29,923 nucleotides of DNA from JBDKFK01 sp039798745 (GTDB lineage: Bacteria > Patescibacteriota > Microgenomatia > UBA1406 > GWC2-37-13). The translations under genes were made by a program, and so were the position numbers. Of the stretch, positions 22,146-29,146 are shown piece after piece (positions within the stretch are counted from its first letter, which is position 1; each line of letters begins with the position of its first letter). Location of the stretch: NCBI GenBank assembly GCA_039798745.1, contig JBDKFK010000018.1, forward strand, positions 1 through 29,923, given 5' to 3'. The notes under the pieces are model-generated. The model searched no databases, was not told the DNA's origin, and worked only from the letters and a program-made list of their open reading frames with translations.

Positions 22146-22508
22146 TTATTTAGCAAGCAATTTGTGCAGCCCCTCCAATGATAACAGAGCGCATTTGATT
22201 CTGTTGGGGCTTAGTTCAATGCCGAGCATTTCCAGCACTATATCTTTGTCGATTTTTTTGAGTTCATCATTTGATTTGCCAACGGCATACTCGGTAAGCA
22301 TCGAGGCTGACGCCTGAGAAATAGCACATCCCGATCCACTAAACGCGATTTCTTTTACAATCCCGTTCTCATCATAGATTTCAAATGTGAGAAGATCTCC
22401 ACACAGCGGATTATTTACCGTTACCTTATGAGTGTGACGCGCCAGATGGCCGTTATTTCGTGGGTTACGGTAATGGTCTAGAATAATATCCTGATATATT
22501 GAGCTCAT
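22146..22508 (-). CDS. sufU: Fe-S assembly protein SufU/IscU-like
   Basis: A 120-residue protein of the IscU/SufU fold that takes sulfur from SufS. Conserved residues: Cys36 and Asp38 (NPLCGD), Cys61 (GSGCAIS) and Cys106 (RIKCALL). The residue before the last cysteine is Lys, as in SufU, where IscU has His; yet the insertion of about 20 residues that separates Gram-positive SufU from IscU is absent. So it is SufU-like in ligands and IscU-like in length. Start 5 nt after sufS. It may be a zinc-bound sulfur acceptor (SufU) or a scaffold (IscU); with SufBCD present the acceptor role is more likely. Confidence 0.9.
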   Translation of the reverse strand: MSSIYQDIILDHYRNPRNNGHLARHTHKVTVNNPLCGDLLTFEIYDENGIVKEIAFSGSGCAISQASASMLTEYAVGKSNDELKKIDKDIVLEMLGIELSPNRIKCALLSLEGLHKLLAK

Positions 22509-22513
22509 AGGTA

Positions 22514-23770
22514 TTATCTGCTCAGAGTTTTTTTAACTTTTTCAAGTCCTGCGATAAGTGCGTCAATATCTGCTTTTTCATTATAAATCGACAGACTCGC
22601 GCGGGTTGTGGCGGGGAGACCAAACCGTGTATGAAGCGGCATTGCGCAATGGTTACCTGCCCGTACCGCAATCCGCGATTCATCAAGGATCTGCGCAACA
22701 TCATGAGGATGAAACCCCTCCAACGTAAAAGCGATCGCACCCACGCGACCCTTCGCGGCACGTGAACCAATAATGCGCATGTTTTTGCCGAAACGCTCAT
22801 CCAGACTTCTTAACGCGTACTCTGTTAGTTCAGCCTCGTGTTTTTCAATATATTCCCACCCTACGGCCTGTATATACTTTACAGCTTCCTTGAGGGCGAT
22901 AACTCCTGCAATGTGAGGAGTTCCTGCTTCATACTTATGAGGGAGAGCTTTAAATGTGGTGGACTCAATAGAGACAACATCAACCATCTCACCTCCATAC
23001 AAAAATGGATACATAGCGGAAAGAAGTTCCTTTTTTCCATATAATACACCAACTCCTGTTGGTCCGAACATTTTATGCGAAGAAAATGAGAAAAAATCAC
23101 ATCCCAGCTCTTTTACGTTAACCGGCAGATGCTGAATGGCCTGAGCCCCATCAACTACCGTGATAATCTTAGGATTTATTTTTTTGACAATGTTGATTAT
23201 TTCTTTGATCGGATTTATGGTACCTAATACATTTGATACATACGTTAATGCCAGAATCTTAGTCCTCTTTGAGATTATTTTTTCAAGTTCATGTATGTCA
23301 GGCATGCCGGTATGGGGATCAAGTATTGTAAGGATACCTTCTGAGGTGATATCGATAACTTTGAAATCCGTACCGTTTTCAAAACTCAGTTGCTGCCAGG
23401 GGACAAAGTTGGAGTGGTGTTCCATAACAGTTGTGACAACCTCACTGCCCAAAGCCAGAAGCTCTCTTCCCAATGCGTATGCTACAAGATTAAGACCCTC
23501 TGTGGTATTACGAGTGAATATGATTTCATCAACATCGGCTCCTATAAAAGAGGCCACTACTTTGCGCGAATCTTCATACTCTTCGGTCGCGCGTTCAGAC
23601 ATTTTATAGAGTCCTCTGTGAATGTTGGCGCTATACTGTTCATAATATTCAACTACTTTGTCAATTACCTGTTTTGGTTTGAGTGAAGTGGCTGCTGAAT
23701 CAAGATATACAAGACCTTTATTGTTATGTAAGACAGGAAAATCCGTACGGATGTCATGAGTAGTTTTCAT
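22514..23770 (-). CDS. sufS: Cysteine desulfurase SufS
   Basis: A 418-residue PLP enzyme (class II, SufS/CsdA type) that takes sulfur from L-cysteine as a persulfide. Visible: PLP lysine Lys233 in SFSSHKMFGPTGVG; Asp208 and Gln210 (VVDGAQAIQ) and His119 in MEHHSN that hold PLP; active-site Cys375 in AGNHCAMPLH; family length. The persulfide would be passed to the SufU-like protein encoded next. A TATAAT lies 7 nt before the ATG at 23770, over the sufD-sufS junction, so sufS can also be transcribed on its own. Confidence 0.96.
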   Translation of the reverse strand: MKTTHDIRTDFPVLHNNKGLVYLDSAATSLKPKQVIDKVVEYYEQYSANIHRGLYKMSERATEEYEDSRKVVASFIGADVDEIIFTRNTTEGLNLVAYALGRELLALGSEVVTTVMEHHSNFVPWQQLSFENGTDFKVIDITSEGILTILDPHTGMPDIHELEKIISKRTKILALTYVSNVLGTINPIKEIINIVKKINPKIITVVDGAQAIQHLPVNVKELGCDFFSFSSHKMFGPTGVGVLYGKKELLSAMYPFLYGGEMVDVVSIESTTFKALPHKYEAGTPHIAGVIALKEAVKYIQAVGWEYIEKHEAELTEYALRSLDERFGKNMRIIGSRAAKGRVGAIAFTLEGFHPHDVAQILDESRIAVRAGNHCAMPLHTRFGLPATTRASLSIYNEKADIDALIAGLEKVKKTLSR

Positions 23771-23777
23771 AGTTAGT

Positions 23778-23783
23778 ATTATA
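23778..23783 (-). promoter_or_regulatory. Internal -10 box giving leaderless sufS mRNA
   Basis: On the minus strand a perfect TATAAT, 7 nt before the sufS ATG and 4 nt after the sufD stop codon. No extended TG and no -35, so weaker than the other cases. Confidence 0.4.
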
Positions 23784-23787
23784 AACC

Positions 23788-24360
23788 TTATTTGTCGGAA
23801 GGGGTAAACTTAGGCACTTTCTGTTTTATTTTCTCATATAGTTCGTCAATAAATCCCTGAATCAGAAGATCTTTGGCTTTCTCTTTATCCAGTCCCCTGC
23901 TTTCTACATAAAATAAATCGTCCTCACTTAACTTACCTGTTGTTGAACCGTGTGTGCAGAAAACATCGTTCGCAAGAATTTCAAGGAACGGTTTTGACTC
24001 AACATATGTTTTAGACGAGAGAATAATATTCTGATTTTTCTGATAAGCGTGACTCTGCTGCGCTGATTTTTCGATACGTATGAGCCCTTGATAATTAAAC
24101 TTTGATTCATCATCAAAAACACCTTTAATAAGGAGGTTCGATACCGATCCCGGTGCTGTATGATGCTGTGTTGTGTTTATAACAAACTGATCAGCGTTCT
24201 TTCCGGTGAAAAGTCCGTAAATATCCACCTCTACCCGGGGTGCAGCAAGTTCGACAGTAACAGACCCTGAGAGGTTATGCATAAATACCACATACTCACC
24301 CGGTTTATCAAACACCAGCTTTTCCTGATTATGTTTACTAAGATCAATAAACTCTACCAT
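23788..24360 (-). CDS. sufD: Short SufD, Fe-S scaffold subunit
   Basis: A 190-residue SufD-family protein, part of the SufBC2D scaffold. SufD is normally about 400 residues or more; this one keeps only part of the beta-helix core and the C-terminal helices (LSEDDLFYVESRGLDKEKAKDLLIQGFIDEL, about 144-175) that bind SufC. The His that matters in E. coli SufD has a likely counterpart in His137 (CTHGSTTG). Start is one base after the sufB stop (TAA-T-ATG). No broken reading frame is seen before it, so it is a natural short form, not a pseudogene. Confidence 0.85.
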   Translation of the reverse strand: MVEFIDLSKHNQEKLVFDKPGEYVVFMHNLSGSVTVELAAPRVEVDIYGLFTGKNADQFVINTTQHHTAPGSVSNLLIKGVFDDESKFNYQGLIRIEKSAQQSHAYQKNQNIILSSKTYVESKPFLEILANDVFCTHGSTTGKLSEDDLFYVESRGLDKEKAKDLLIQGFIDELYEKIKQKVPKFTPSDK

Positions 24361-24361
24361 A

Positions 24362-25765
24362 TTAACCTACACTTCCCGCCATCTCCAAATTGATAAGCCT
24401 GTTAAGTTCTATGGAGTACTCCAACGGTATCTCCCGTGCCACAGGGTCTATAAATCCGTTGACCAGCAATCCCTCGGCGTCTACTTTGGAAAGACCGCGG
24501 GACATAAGATAAAAAAGTTTTTCTTCACCCAGCTTTTCTACCGTCGCTTCATGTTGTATTGATACATCACTCTCTTTTATCTTCATATACGGGTACGTGT
24601 CAGATCGTGATTCCTCATCGAGAATGAGAGCATCGCAGGACACATATACATTTGAGTTTGTAGCACCCGGAAAAACCTGAATAAGTCCACGATACGACGT
24701 TCGACCGCCGTCTTTGGAAATAGATTTGGAGACTATGCGCGATGAAGTGTTGGGCGCAAAATGTAACATCTTGGCCCCTGCATCCTGTACCTGGTCCTTA
24801 CCGGCAAACGCGATAGATAGCACCTCTCCTCGTGCCCCTTCGCCCATAAGATATACACTAGGATATTTCATAGTCAGCTGACTACCTATATTACAGTCAA
24901 TCCATTCCATGAAACCGCGCGCTTCGGCTTTTGCTCTTTTTGTAACAAGGTTGTAAACATTTTTACTCCAGTTTTGTACGGTTGTGTATCGTACACGCGC
25001 GTCTTCTTTTACATAAATCTCGACAACCGCGGAGTGCAACGAATCCGTAGTATATATTGGAGCAGTGCAGCCTTCCACATAATGAACCTGGCTTCCCGGC
25101 TCGGCTATGATAAGAGTCCGTTCAAACTGTCCAAACTTTTCCGCGTTTATACGAAAATATGCCTGCAAAGGCAGCGTCACATGAACTCCTTTTGGAACAT
25201 ATACAAACGATCCTCCCGACCATACTGCAGAATTGAGCGCGGCAAACTTGTTGTCGTGTGCGGGTATGAGTTTGCCGAAATACTCTTTAACAATCTCAGG
25301 ATATTTACGAAGAGCAGTGTCCATATCACAGAAAATTACACCCAGTTTATCCAGTTCTTTGTTGATGCTTTCATATACAACCTCACTTTCATACTGAGCG
25401 CTTACGCCGGCAAGGTATTTTTTCTCTGCTTCGGGTATACCGATACGGTCATACGTTTCCTTAATTTCCTTGGGAAGATCTTCCCAGGTCGCCGCCTGCT
25501 CTTTGACCGGCTTTATATAGTAGTAGATTTCGTCAAAATTTATTCTGCTAAGATCCCCGCCCCAGGTTGGCATGGGTTTTTTTAAGAATATATCGTATGC
25601 CTTTAGTCTATACTCTGTCATCCATTCGGGTTCATTCTTCATTTTGGAGATACTTATCACAACATCGCGGTCAAGCCCTTTACGGGCTTTAAATGTATAG
25701 TTCTGCGGCATAGAAAAACCGTAACGGTACTCGAAATCTACATTTGGTGCAGCAGGTTTTGACAT
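24362..25765 (-). CDS. sufB: Fe-S cluster scaffold SufB
   Basis: A 467-residue SufB of normal length, the main scaffold where clusters form. Visible: N-terminal FEYRYGFSMPQNYTFKARKGLD, the beta-helix body, KDGGRTSYRGLIQVFPGA, the likely cluster-related cysteine in YVSCDALILDE (about 374-376) and the SufC-binding C-terminus HEATVEKLGEEKLFYLMSRGLSKVDAEGLLVNGFI. It lies 10 nt after sufC. With sufC and the short sufD it should form SufBC2D or SufB2C2. Confidence 0.97.
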   Translation of the reverse strand: MSKPAAPNVDFEYRYGFSMPQNYTFKARKGLDRDVVISISKMKNEPEWMTEYRLKAYDIFLKKPMPTWGGDLSRINFDEIYYYIKPVKEQAATWEDLPKEIKETYDRIGIPEAEKKYLAGVSAQYESEVVYESINKELDKLGVIFCDMDTALRKYPEIVKEYFGKLIPAHDNKFAALNSAVWSGGSFVYVPKGVHVTLPLQAYFRINAEKFGQFERTLIIAEPGSQVHYVEGCTAPIYTTDSLHSAVVEIYVKEDARVRYTTVQNWSKNVYNLVTKRAKAEARGFMEWIDCNIGSQLTMKYPSVYLMGEGARGEVLSIAFAGKDQVQDAGAKMLHFAPNTSSRIVSKSISKDGGRTSYRGLIQVFPGATNSNVYVSCDALILDEESRSDTYPYMKIKESDVSIQHEATVEKLGEEKLFYLMSRGLSKVDAEGLLVNGFIDPVAREIPLEYSIELNRLINLEMAGSVG

Positions 25766-25775
25766 AATAGTATTA

Positions 25776-26495
25776 TTAATCTTTTATCACATTCTCGTAG
25801 CCATTTTTCTCAATCTCGTCTGCCAGCGTGTGATCTCCGACTTTTTTAAGTTCACCCTGGGCGATAACCAGTATATTGTCGGGTTTGAGATAGTGAAGGA
25901 TTCTATTGTAGTGTGTAATGATAATATATGTCTTTCCCTCTTTATGATTGTGCAAAAACTGTGAGATAGTTTTTAAAGCGTCTACATCTACGCCTGTGTC
26001 TACTTCGTCAAAAATAATAAGCTTTTTATCAAGCGCGGTAGCCTGAAGCACTTCCATTTTCTTCTTTTCCCCGCCCGATGCGCCTTCGTTTAGCGACCTT
26101 GAAAGCAGCTCCTCGTTTATCTTTAGCTCTTTGGCTATCGCCTGTACTTTTTTACGAAGAGTGAGAGGATCAATCTTACCTTTACTTGCAAGCTGAATGA
26201 GCTGATAGACTCTTACACCGGCCAGTGACAAAGGCGACTGGAATGAAAGAAAGATTCCCAGTTCTGCGCGTTTATTTGCTTCGAGTTCTGTAATCTGCTC
26301 GTCTTCAAAAAGTATCTGCGATGAAGGATCTACGGTATACCCAGGGTGACCCATTATGGAATAGGCTAACGTAGATTTACCTGATCCGTTAGGACCCATG
26401 ACAGCATATACTTTATTTTTCTCGAATGTATAAGAAATGTTTTTAAGAATCTGTTTGTCACCTACATTTACTTTTAAATCTTTTATCTTTAACAT
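25776..26495 (-). CDS. sufC: SUF ATPase SufC
   Basis: A 239-residue ABC-type ATPase without membrane domain that drives SufB/SufD. Visible: Walker A GPNGSGKST (34-42), Q-loop LSFQSPLSLAGV (83-94), signature SGGEKKK (140-146), Walker B LIIFDE (159-164) and H-loop His195 (ITHYNRI). It follows the Rrf2-type regulator by 30 nt; that gap holds a tandem 10-bp repeat. Confidence 0.97.
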   Translation of the reverse strand: MLKIKDLKVNVGDKQILKNISYTFEKNKVYAVMGPNGSGKSTLAYSIMGHPGYTVDPSSQILFEDEQITELEANKRAELGIFLSFQSPLSLAGVRVYQLIQLASKGKIDPLTLRKKVQAIAKELKINEELLSRSLNEGASGGEKKKMEVLQATALDKKLIIFDEVDTGVDVDALKTISQFLHNHKEGKTYIIITHYNRILHYLKPDNILVIAQGELKKVGDHTLADEIEKNGYENVIKD

Positions 26496-26505
26496 ACTCA
26501 GTTAC

Positions 26506-26525
26506 AAATAGTAATAAATAGTAAT
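26506..26525. repeat. Tandem 10-bp repeat between regulator and sufC
   Basis: On the minus strand the decamer ATTACTATTT occurs twice without spacer (26516-26525, then 26506-26515), directly after the regulator stop codon. The next bases are GTAAC, giving a TTAC/GTAA dyad with the second copy. The one-helical-turn spacing would suit a regulator site for sufC. Confidence 0.4.
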
Positions 26526-26936
26526 CTATTTTTGCGTTTTGTTCATGAAATCAGCAAGTGTCCATTTACTCAGCTCTGTGCGGACTATGGAGTTCAGCTT
26601 TGTTTTAAACGATGCTCCATGCTGACATATTCCGGCAAATTTGCAGTCATATCCTTCATCAGTACACTTTACCATTTCCAGCTTATCTTCAAAGTATTCA
26701 AGATAATCCATAAGACTTATGTCATGTAAATCTTTAACGATCTTATATCCTCCTACTTTGCCCTCCCGGCTTACGAGAATGCCGGCCTTTACCAGTTCAG
26801 CAGCGATCCGTGCTATAAAACGCTGGGGAAGTTTGGTCTCCTGCACCAATCGTGACAGTGACGTATACTCTGTTCGTTCTCGTAGCTGCGAAATAAGAAG
26901 CAACCCATAGTCGGTTTTATTATTAATCGCAAACAT
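26526..26936 (-). CDS. Rrf2-family Fe-S regulator, IscR/SufR-like
   Basis: A 136-residue winged-helix regulator of the Rrf2 family. The N-terminal helix-turn-helix (about 24-48, SLSRLVQETKLPQRFIARIAAELVKAG) and wing (SREGKVGGYKI) bind DNA; Cys91, Cys98, Cys104 and His106 have nearly the spacing of the [2Fe-2S] ligands of E. coli IscR (Cys92, Cys98, Cys104, His107). It should sense cluster status and control the suf operon it leads. A perfect 15-bp dyad touches its start codon, which points to autoregulation. Confidence 0.9.
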   Translation of the reverse strand: MFAINNKTDYGLLLISQLRERTEYTSLSRLVQETKLPQRFIARIAAELVKAGILVSREGKVGGYKIVKDLHDISLMDYLEYFEDKLEMVKCTDEGYDCKFAGICQHGASFKTKLNSIVRTELSKWTLADFMNKTQK

Positions 26937-26951
26937 ATACTTATTAAGTAT
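26937..26951. promoter_or_regulatory. 15-bp dyad at the start of the Rrf2 gene, likely operator
   Basis: ATACTTA and TAAGTAT are exact reverse complements around one T, directly next to the ATG at 26936. It overlaps where the -10 and transcription start of a short-leader promoter would be. Binding by the Rrf2 protein is inferred from position. Confidence 0.5.
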
Positions 26952-26984
26952 TAGTTTAATTCATAGGCTGGCTATTTGCAACAA

Positions 26985-28040
26985 TCAGCCAAGAGTAAGC
27001 CGGGGCACTCTGTCTGGAAGGTCGGCAGGACTACAGATCATGCCTTTCTCAGCTTTATACGATGCAACTACACCAATCATCGCCGCATTGTCACCGGTAA
27101 GATAGGAATATACAGGAAAGTATATTGAGCCCTTTTTTGTTTTTATCATGGCTCTGAGAATATATCGCAGTCGTTTGTTTGCCGCGACACCACCACCCAC
27201 TATAATATTATTCACACCTGTTGTGTCTATAGCGCGTGTCAGTTTTCGCTTTAGTGTATCAAATACAGCTTCCTGAAACGAACTTGATAGTTCTTTAAGA
27301 TGGCTTAATTTTTCATCCTCCGGCATCTGTCGCAGAAAATACAGGAACGAAGTTTTTAGTCCTGAAAACGAAAATGCCAGATCTTTTGATCCGATCATAG
27401 GGCGTGGAAATTTGTATGTGTCGCTATTATCAATCTGCTTGGCCAATCTCTCAAGAGTAGGTCCTCCCGGATACCCAAAGCCCAGCATACGCGCGGCTTT
27501 ATCAAGTGCCTCACCTGCAGCATCGTCTCTCGTCTCGCCCAAAACTTTGTATGTTATATGATCAGTAACAAGGACTATCTCAGTATGCGCGCCGGAAATA
27601 AGTAACGCGAGATACGGGAATGAGAACTCTCGCTTGGGATTGGCATTTCGGTTCTGCACAAAGCAGGAATAAATATGTCCCTCCATATGATTAACCGGAA
27701 TAATCTGCTTGTTATGTTTTAACGCAAGTTCCTGCGCTTTTTTCATTCCTACCTCCAGTGCTATTGCCAGACCCGGACCATAGGTAACAGCGAGATAGTC
27801 GATACCGTTATACGAAGTTAGGTCTTTGTTTCCGATTGCTATATTATATTTTTTAATCGTCTGCGCGATGATGCCATCAATTCGCTCTTCATGGGCTCGC
27901 CTTGCAAGCGAAGGTACCACTCCACCCCACTGTTTATGCGTTGTGACCTGGGAGTACAAAGCCTGAGCAAGCACTTTTCTGCCGTCTGTTACCGCGGCCG
28001 CTGTTTCATCACAAGATGTATCGATTGCAAGAATGCGCAT
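26985..28040 (-). CDS. tsaD: tRNA t6A37 threonylcarbamoyltransferase TsaD
   Basis: A 351-residue Kae1/Qri7/TsaD protein that moves the threonylcarbamoyl group to A37 of ANN-decoding tRNAs. Visible: MRILAIDTSCDETAAAVTDG (1-20), metal ligands His118 and His122 (HMEGH), SGAHTEIVLV (149-158), GEALDKAARMLGFGYPGGP (177-195), GGVAANKRLR (283-292) and Asp317 in TGDNAAMIG. It follows the tsaC-tsaE fusion gene by 4 nt. TsaB, its usual partner in bacteria, is not in this window. Confidence 0.97.
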   Translation of the reverse strand: MRILAIDTSCDETAAAVTDGRKVLAQALYSQVTTHKQWGGVVPSLARRAHEERIDGIIAQTIKKYNIAIGNKDLTSYNGIDYLAVTYGPGLAIALEVGMKKAQELALKHNKQIIPVNHMEGHIYSCFVQNRNANPKREFSFPYLALLISGAHTEIVLVTDHITYKVLGETRDDAAGEALDKAARMLGFGYPGGPTLERLAKQIDNSDTYKFPRPMIGSKDLAFSFSGLKTSFLYFLRQMPEDEKLSHLKELSSSFQEAVFDTLKRKLTRAIDTTGVNNIIVGGGVAANKRLRYILRAMIKTKKGSIYFPVYSYLTGDNAAMIGVVASYKAEKGMICSPADLPDRVPRLTLG

Positions 28041-28044
28041 GTGT

Positions 28045-29100
28045 TTATGTTTTAATGACTATCTCCCTTGTATCAGGGCCAGTATAGCTAATGGTAATAT
28101 AAAAGATCTTTGCTTTATCCCGCAGTAAGGGCAGAAGTGTGCCGGCTTTTTCTCCCCACTCCATACACAGCAAATTACCGGGCTTCATCATTGTTTCTAT
28201 ACCGAGATGCTTAAACTCCTCTTCTTCTTCTATTTGATACAGATCAAAATGATAGAGATACTTAAAATTATTTTTCTGAATAGGATATTCATAATATATT
28301 ACATAGGTCGGTGATATTATATTGTTTATATTAAGGTGCTGTGCCATACCTTTCACAAACTCAGTTTTACCGGAACCCAGATCCCCTTCCAGAAAAACCA
28401 CAACAGGTTGCCCCGATCCACCACGAAGGATTGTATTCAGCACAAACTCAGCAATCTTTCTTGTCTGAGCCGGACTTTCACTTATATATGTCTCAGAATC
28501 TTTCCAGACAATATCGCCTCTTCGGATAATACGGACTTCAGAAGTAGACATATCTACAACCGTCGAAGGTTTGTTGTGGGGAAGTTTGCCTGCATCTATA
28601 ACAAGATCAATGAGATCTGTCTTGGACTGTGAAAGTCCGCGGAGAAAGGTTTCTATAGAGTAATGGGGTGATTTGCCTGCAATATTGGCCGAGGTCGCGG
28701 TAAGCGGTGATCCATAAGATTTTACGAGAGATGTGATAAAAGGATAATCGGGTATCCGCGCTCCAAGAGTACCACGCTCTGACTCAAGCAATTTGCACAC
28801 GTTATGTTTGCTTTGAAGAATTACCGTAAAAGGGCCCGGCAGAAAACGCGCGAGTGTCTGACGCTGCGTTTGGTTTACATCGGTAAGATGAAAAAGCATA
28901 TCCATGTTATCCGCGAATACAGATATAGGTTTACCTATAGGTCTATTCTTGAACGCGAGCAGTTTGCGTACAGCCTTCTCCTGTGTCGCGTCGACGAGCA
29001 TACCATATACGGTATCAGAGGGAGCAACCACTAAACCACCCGCCCGCAAAACGCTGGCAACCTTTGTTTCATCTATGGTACTTATAGGAGTAATCTTCAT
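28045..29100 (-). CDS. tsaC/tsaE: TsaC-TsaE fusion for t6A synthesis
   Basis: A 351-residue fusion. Residues 1-200 are TsaC (YrdC/Sua5), which makes threonylcarbamoyl-AMP from Thr, bicarbonate and ATP: GGLVVAPSDTVYGM (21-34), KNRPIGKPISV (51-61), LPGPFTVIL (87-95), LTATSANIAGKSP (133-145), STVVDMS (179-185). Residues about 205-351 are TsaE, the ATPase that resets TsaD-TsaB: Walker A EGDLGSGKT (238-246), SPTYVI (263-268), HFDLYQI (284-290), CMEWGEKAG (312-320). The ATG at 29100 is chosen because it begins the TsaC fold; an upstream start at 29196 would run into ftsH. Predicted leader about 7 nt. Confidence 0.94.
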   Translation of the reverse strand: MKITPISTIDETKVASVLRAGGLVVAPSDTVYGMLVDATQEKAVRKLLAFKNRPIGKPISVFADNMDMLFHLTDVNQTQRQTLARFLPGPFTVILQSKHNVCKLLESERGTLGARIPDYPFITSLVKSYGSPLTATSANIAGKSPHYSIETFLRGLSQSKTDLIDLVIDAGKLPHNKPSTVVDMSTSEVRIIRRGDIVWKDSETYISESPAQTRKIAEFVLNTILRGGSGQPVVVFLEGDLGSGKTEFVKGMAQHLNINNIISPTYVIYYEYPIQKNNFKYLYHFDLYQIEEEEEFKHLGIETMMKPGNLLCMEWGEKAGTLLPLLRDKAKIFYITISYTGPDTREIVIKT

Positions 29101-29114
29101 GTATCTAGCTTCCA

Positions 29115-29123
29115 ATTTTATCA
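29115..29123 (-). promoter_or_regulatory. Extended -10 promoter of tsaC-tsaE and tsaD
   Basis: On the minus strand this reads TGATAAAAT, 14 nt before the ATG at 29100, giving a leader of about 7 nt. It is back to back with the ftsH -10 box, 12 bp apart hexamer to hexamer. Confidence 0.5.
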
Positions 29124-29129
29124 AATATC

Positions 29130-29138
29130 TGCTAAAAT
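29130..29138 (+). promoter_or_regulatory. Extended -10 promoter giving leaderless ftsH mRNA
   Basis: TGCTAAAAT ends 8 nt before the ftsH ATG (29147). No Shine-Dalgarno. The whole space between the divergent genes is 46 bp. Confidence 0.55.
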
Positions 29139-29146
29139 AAAATCTT

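Noticed and set aside
24974..25585. 203-codon open frame on the plus strand inside sufB
   Set aside because: It is antisense to a strongly conserved gene, has no ribosome site or promoter and its product resembles nothing I know.
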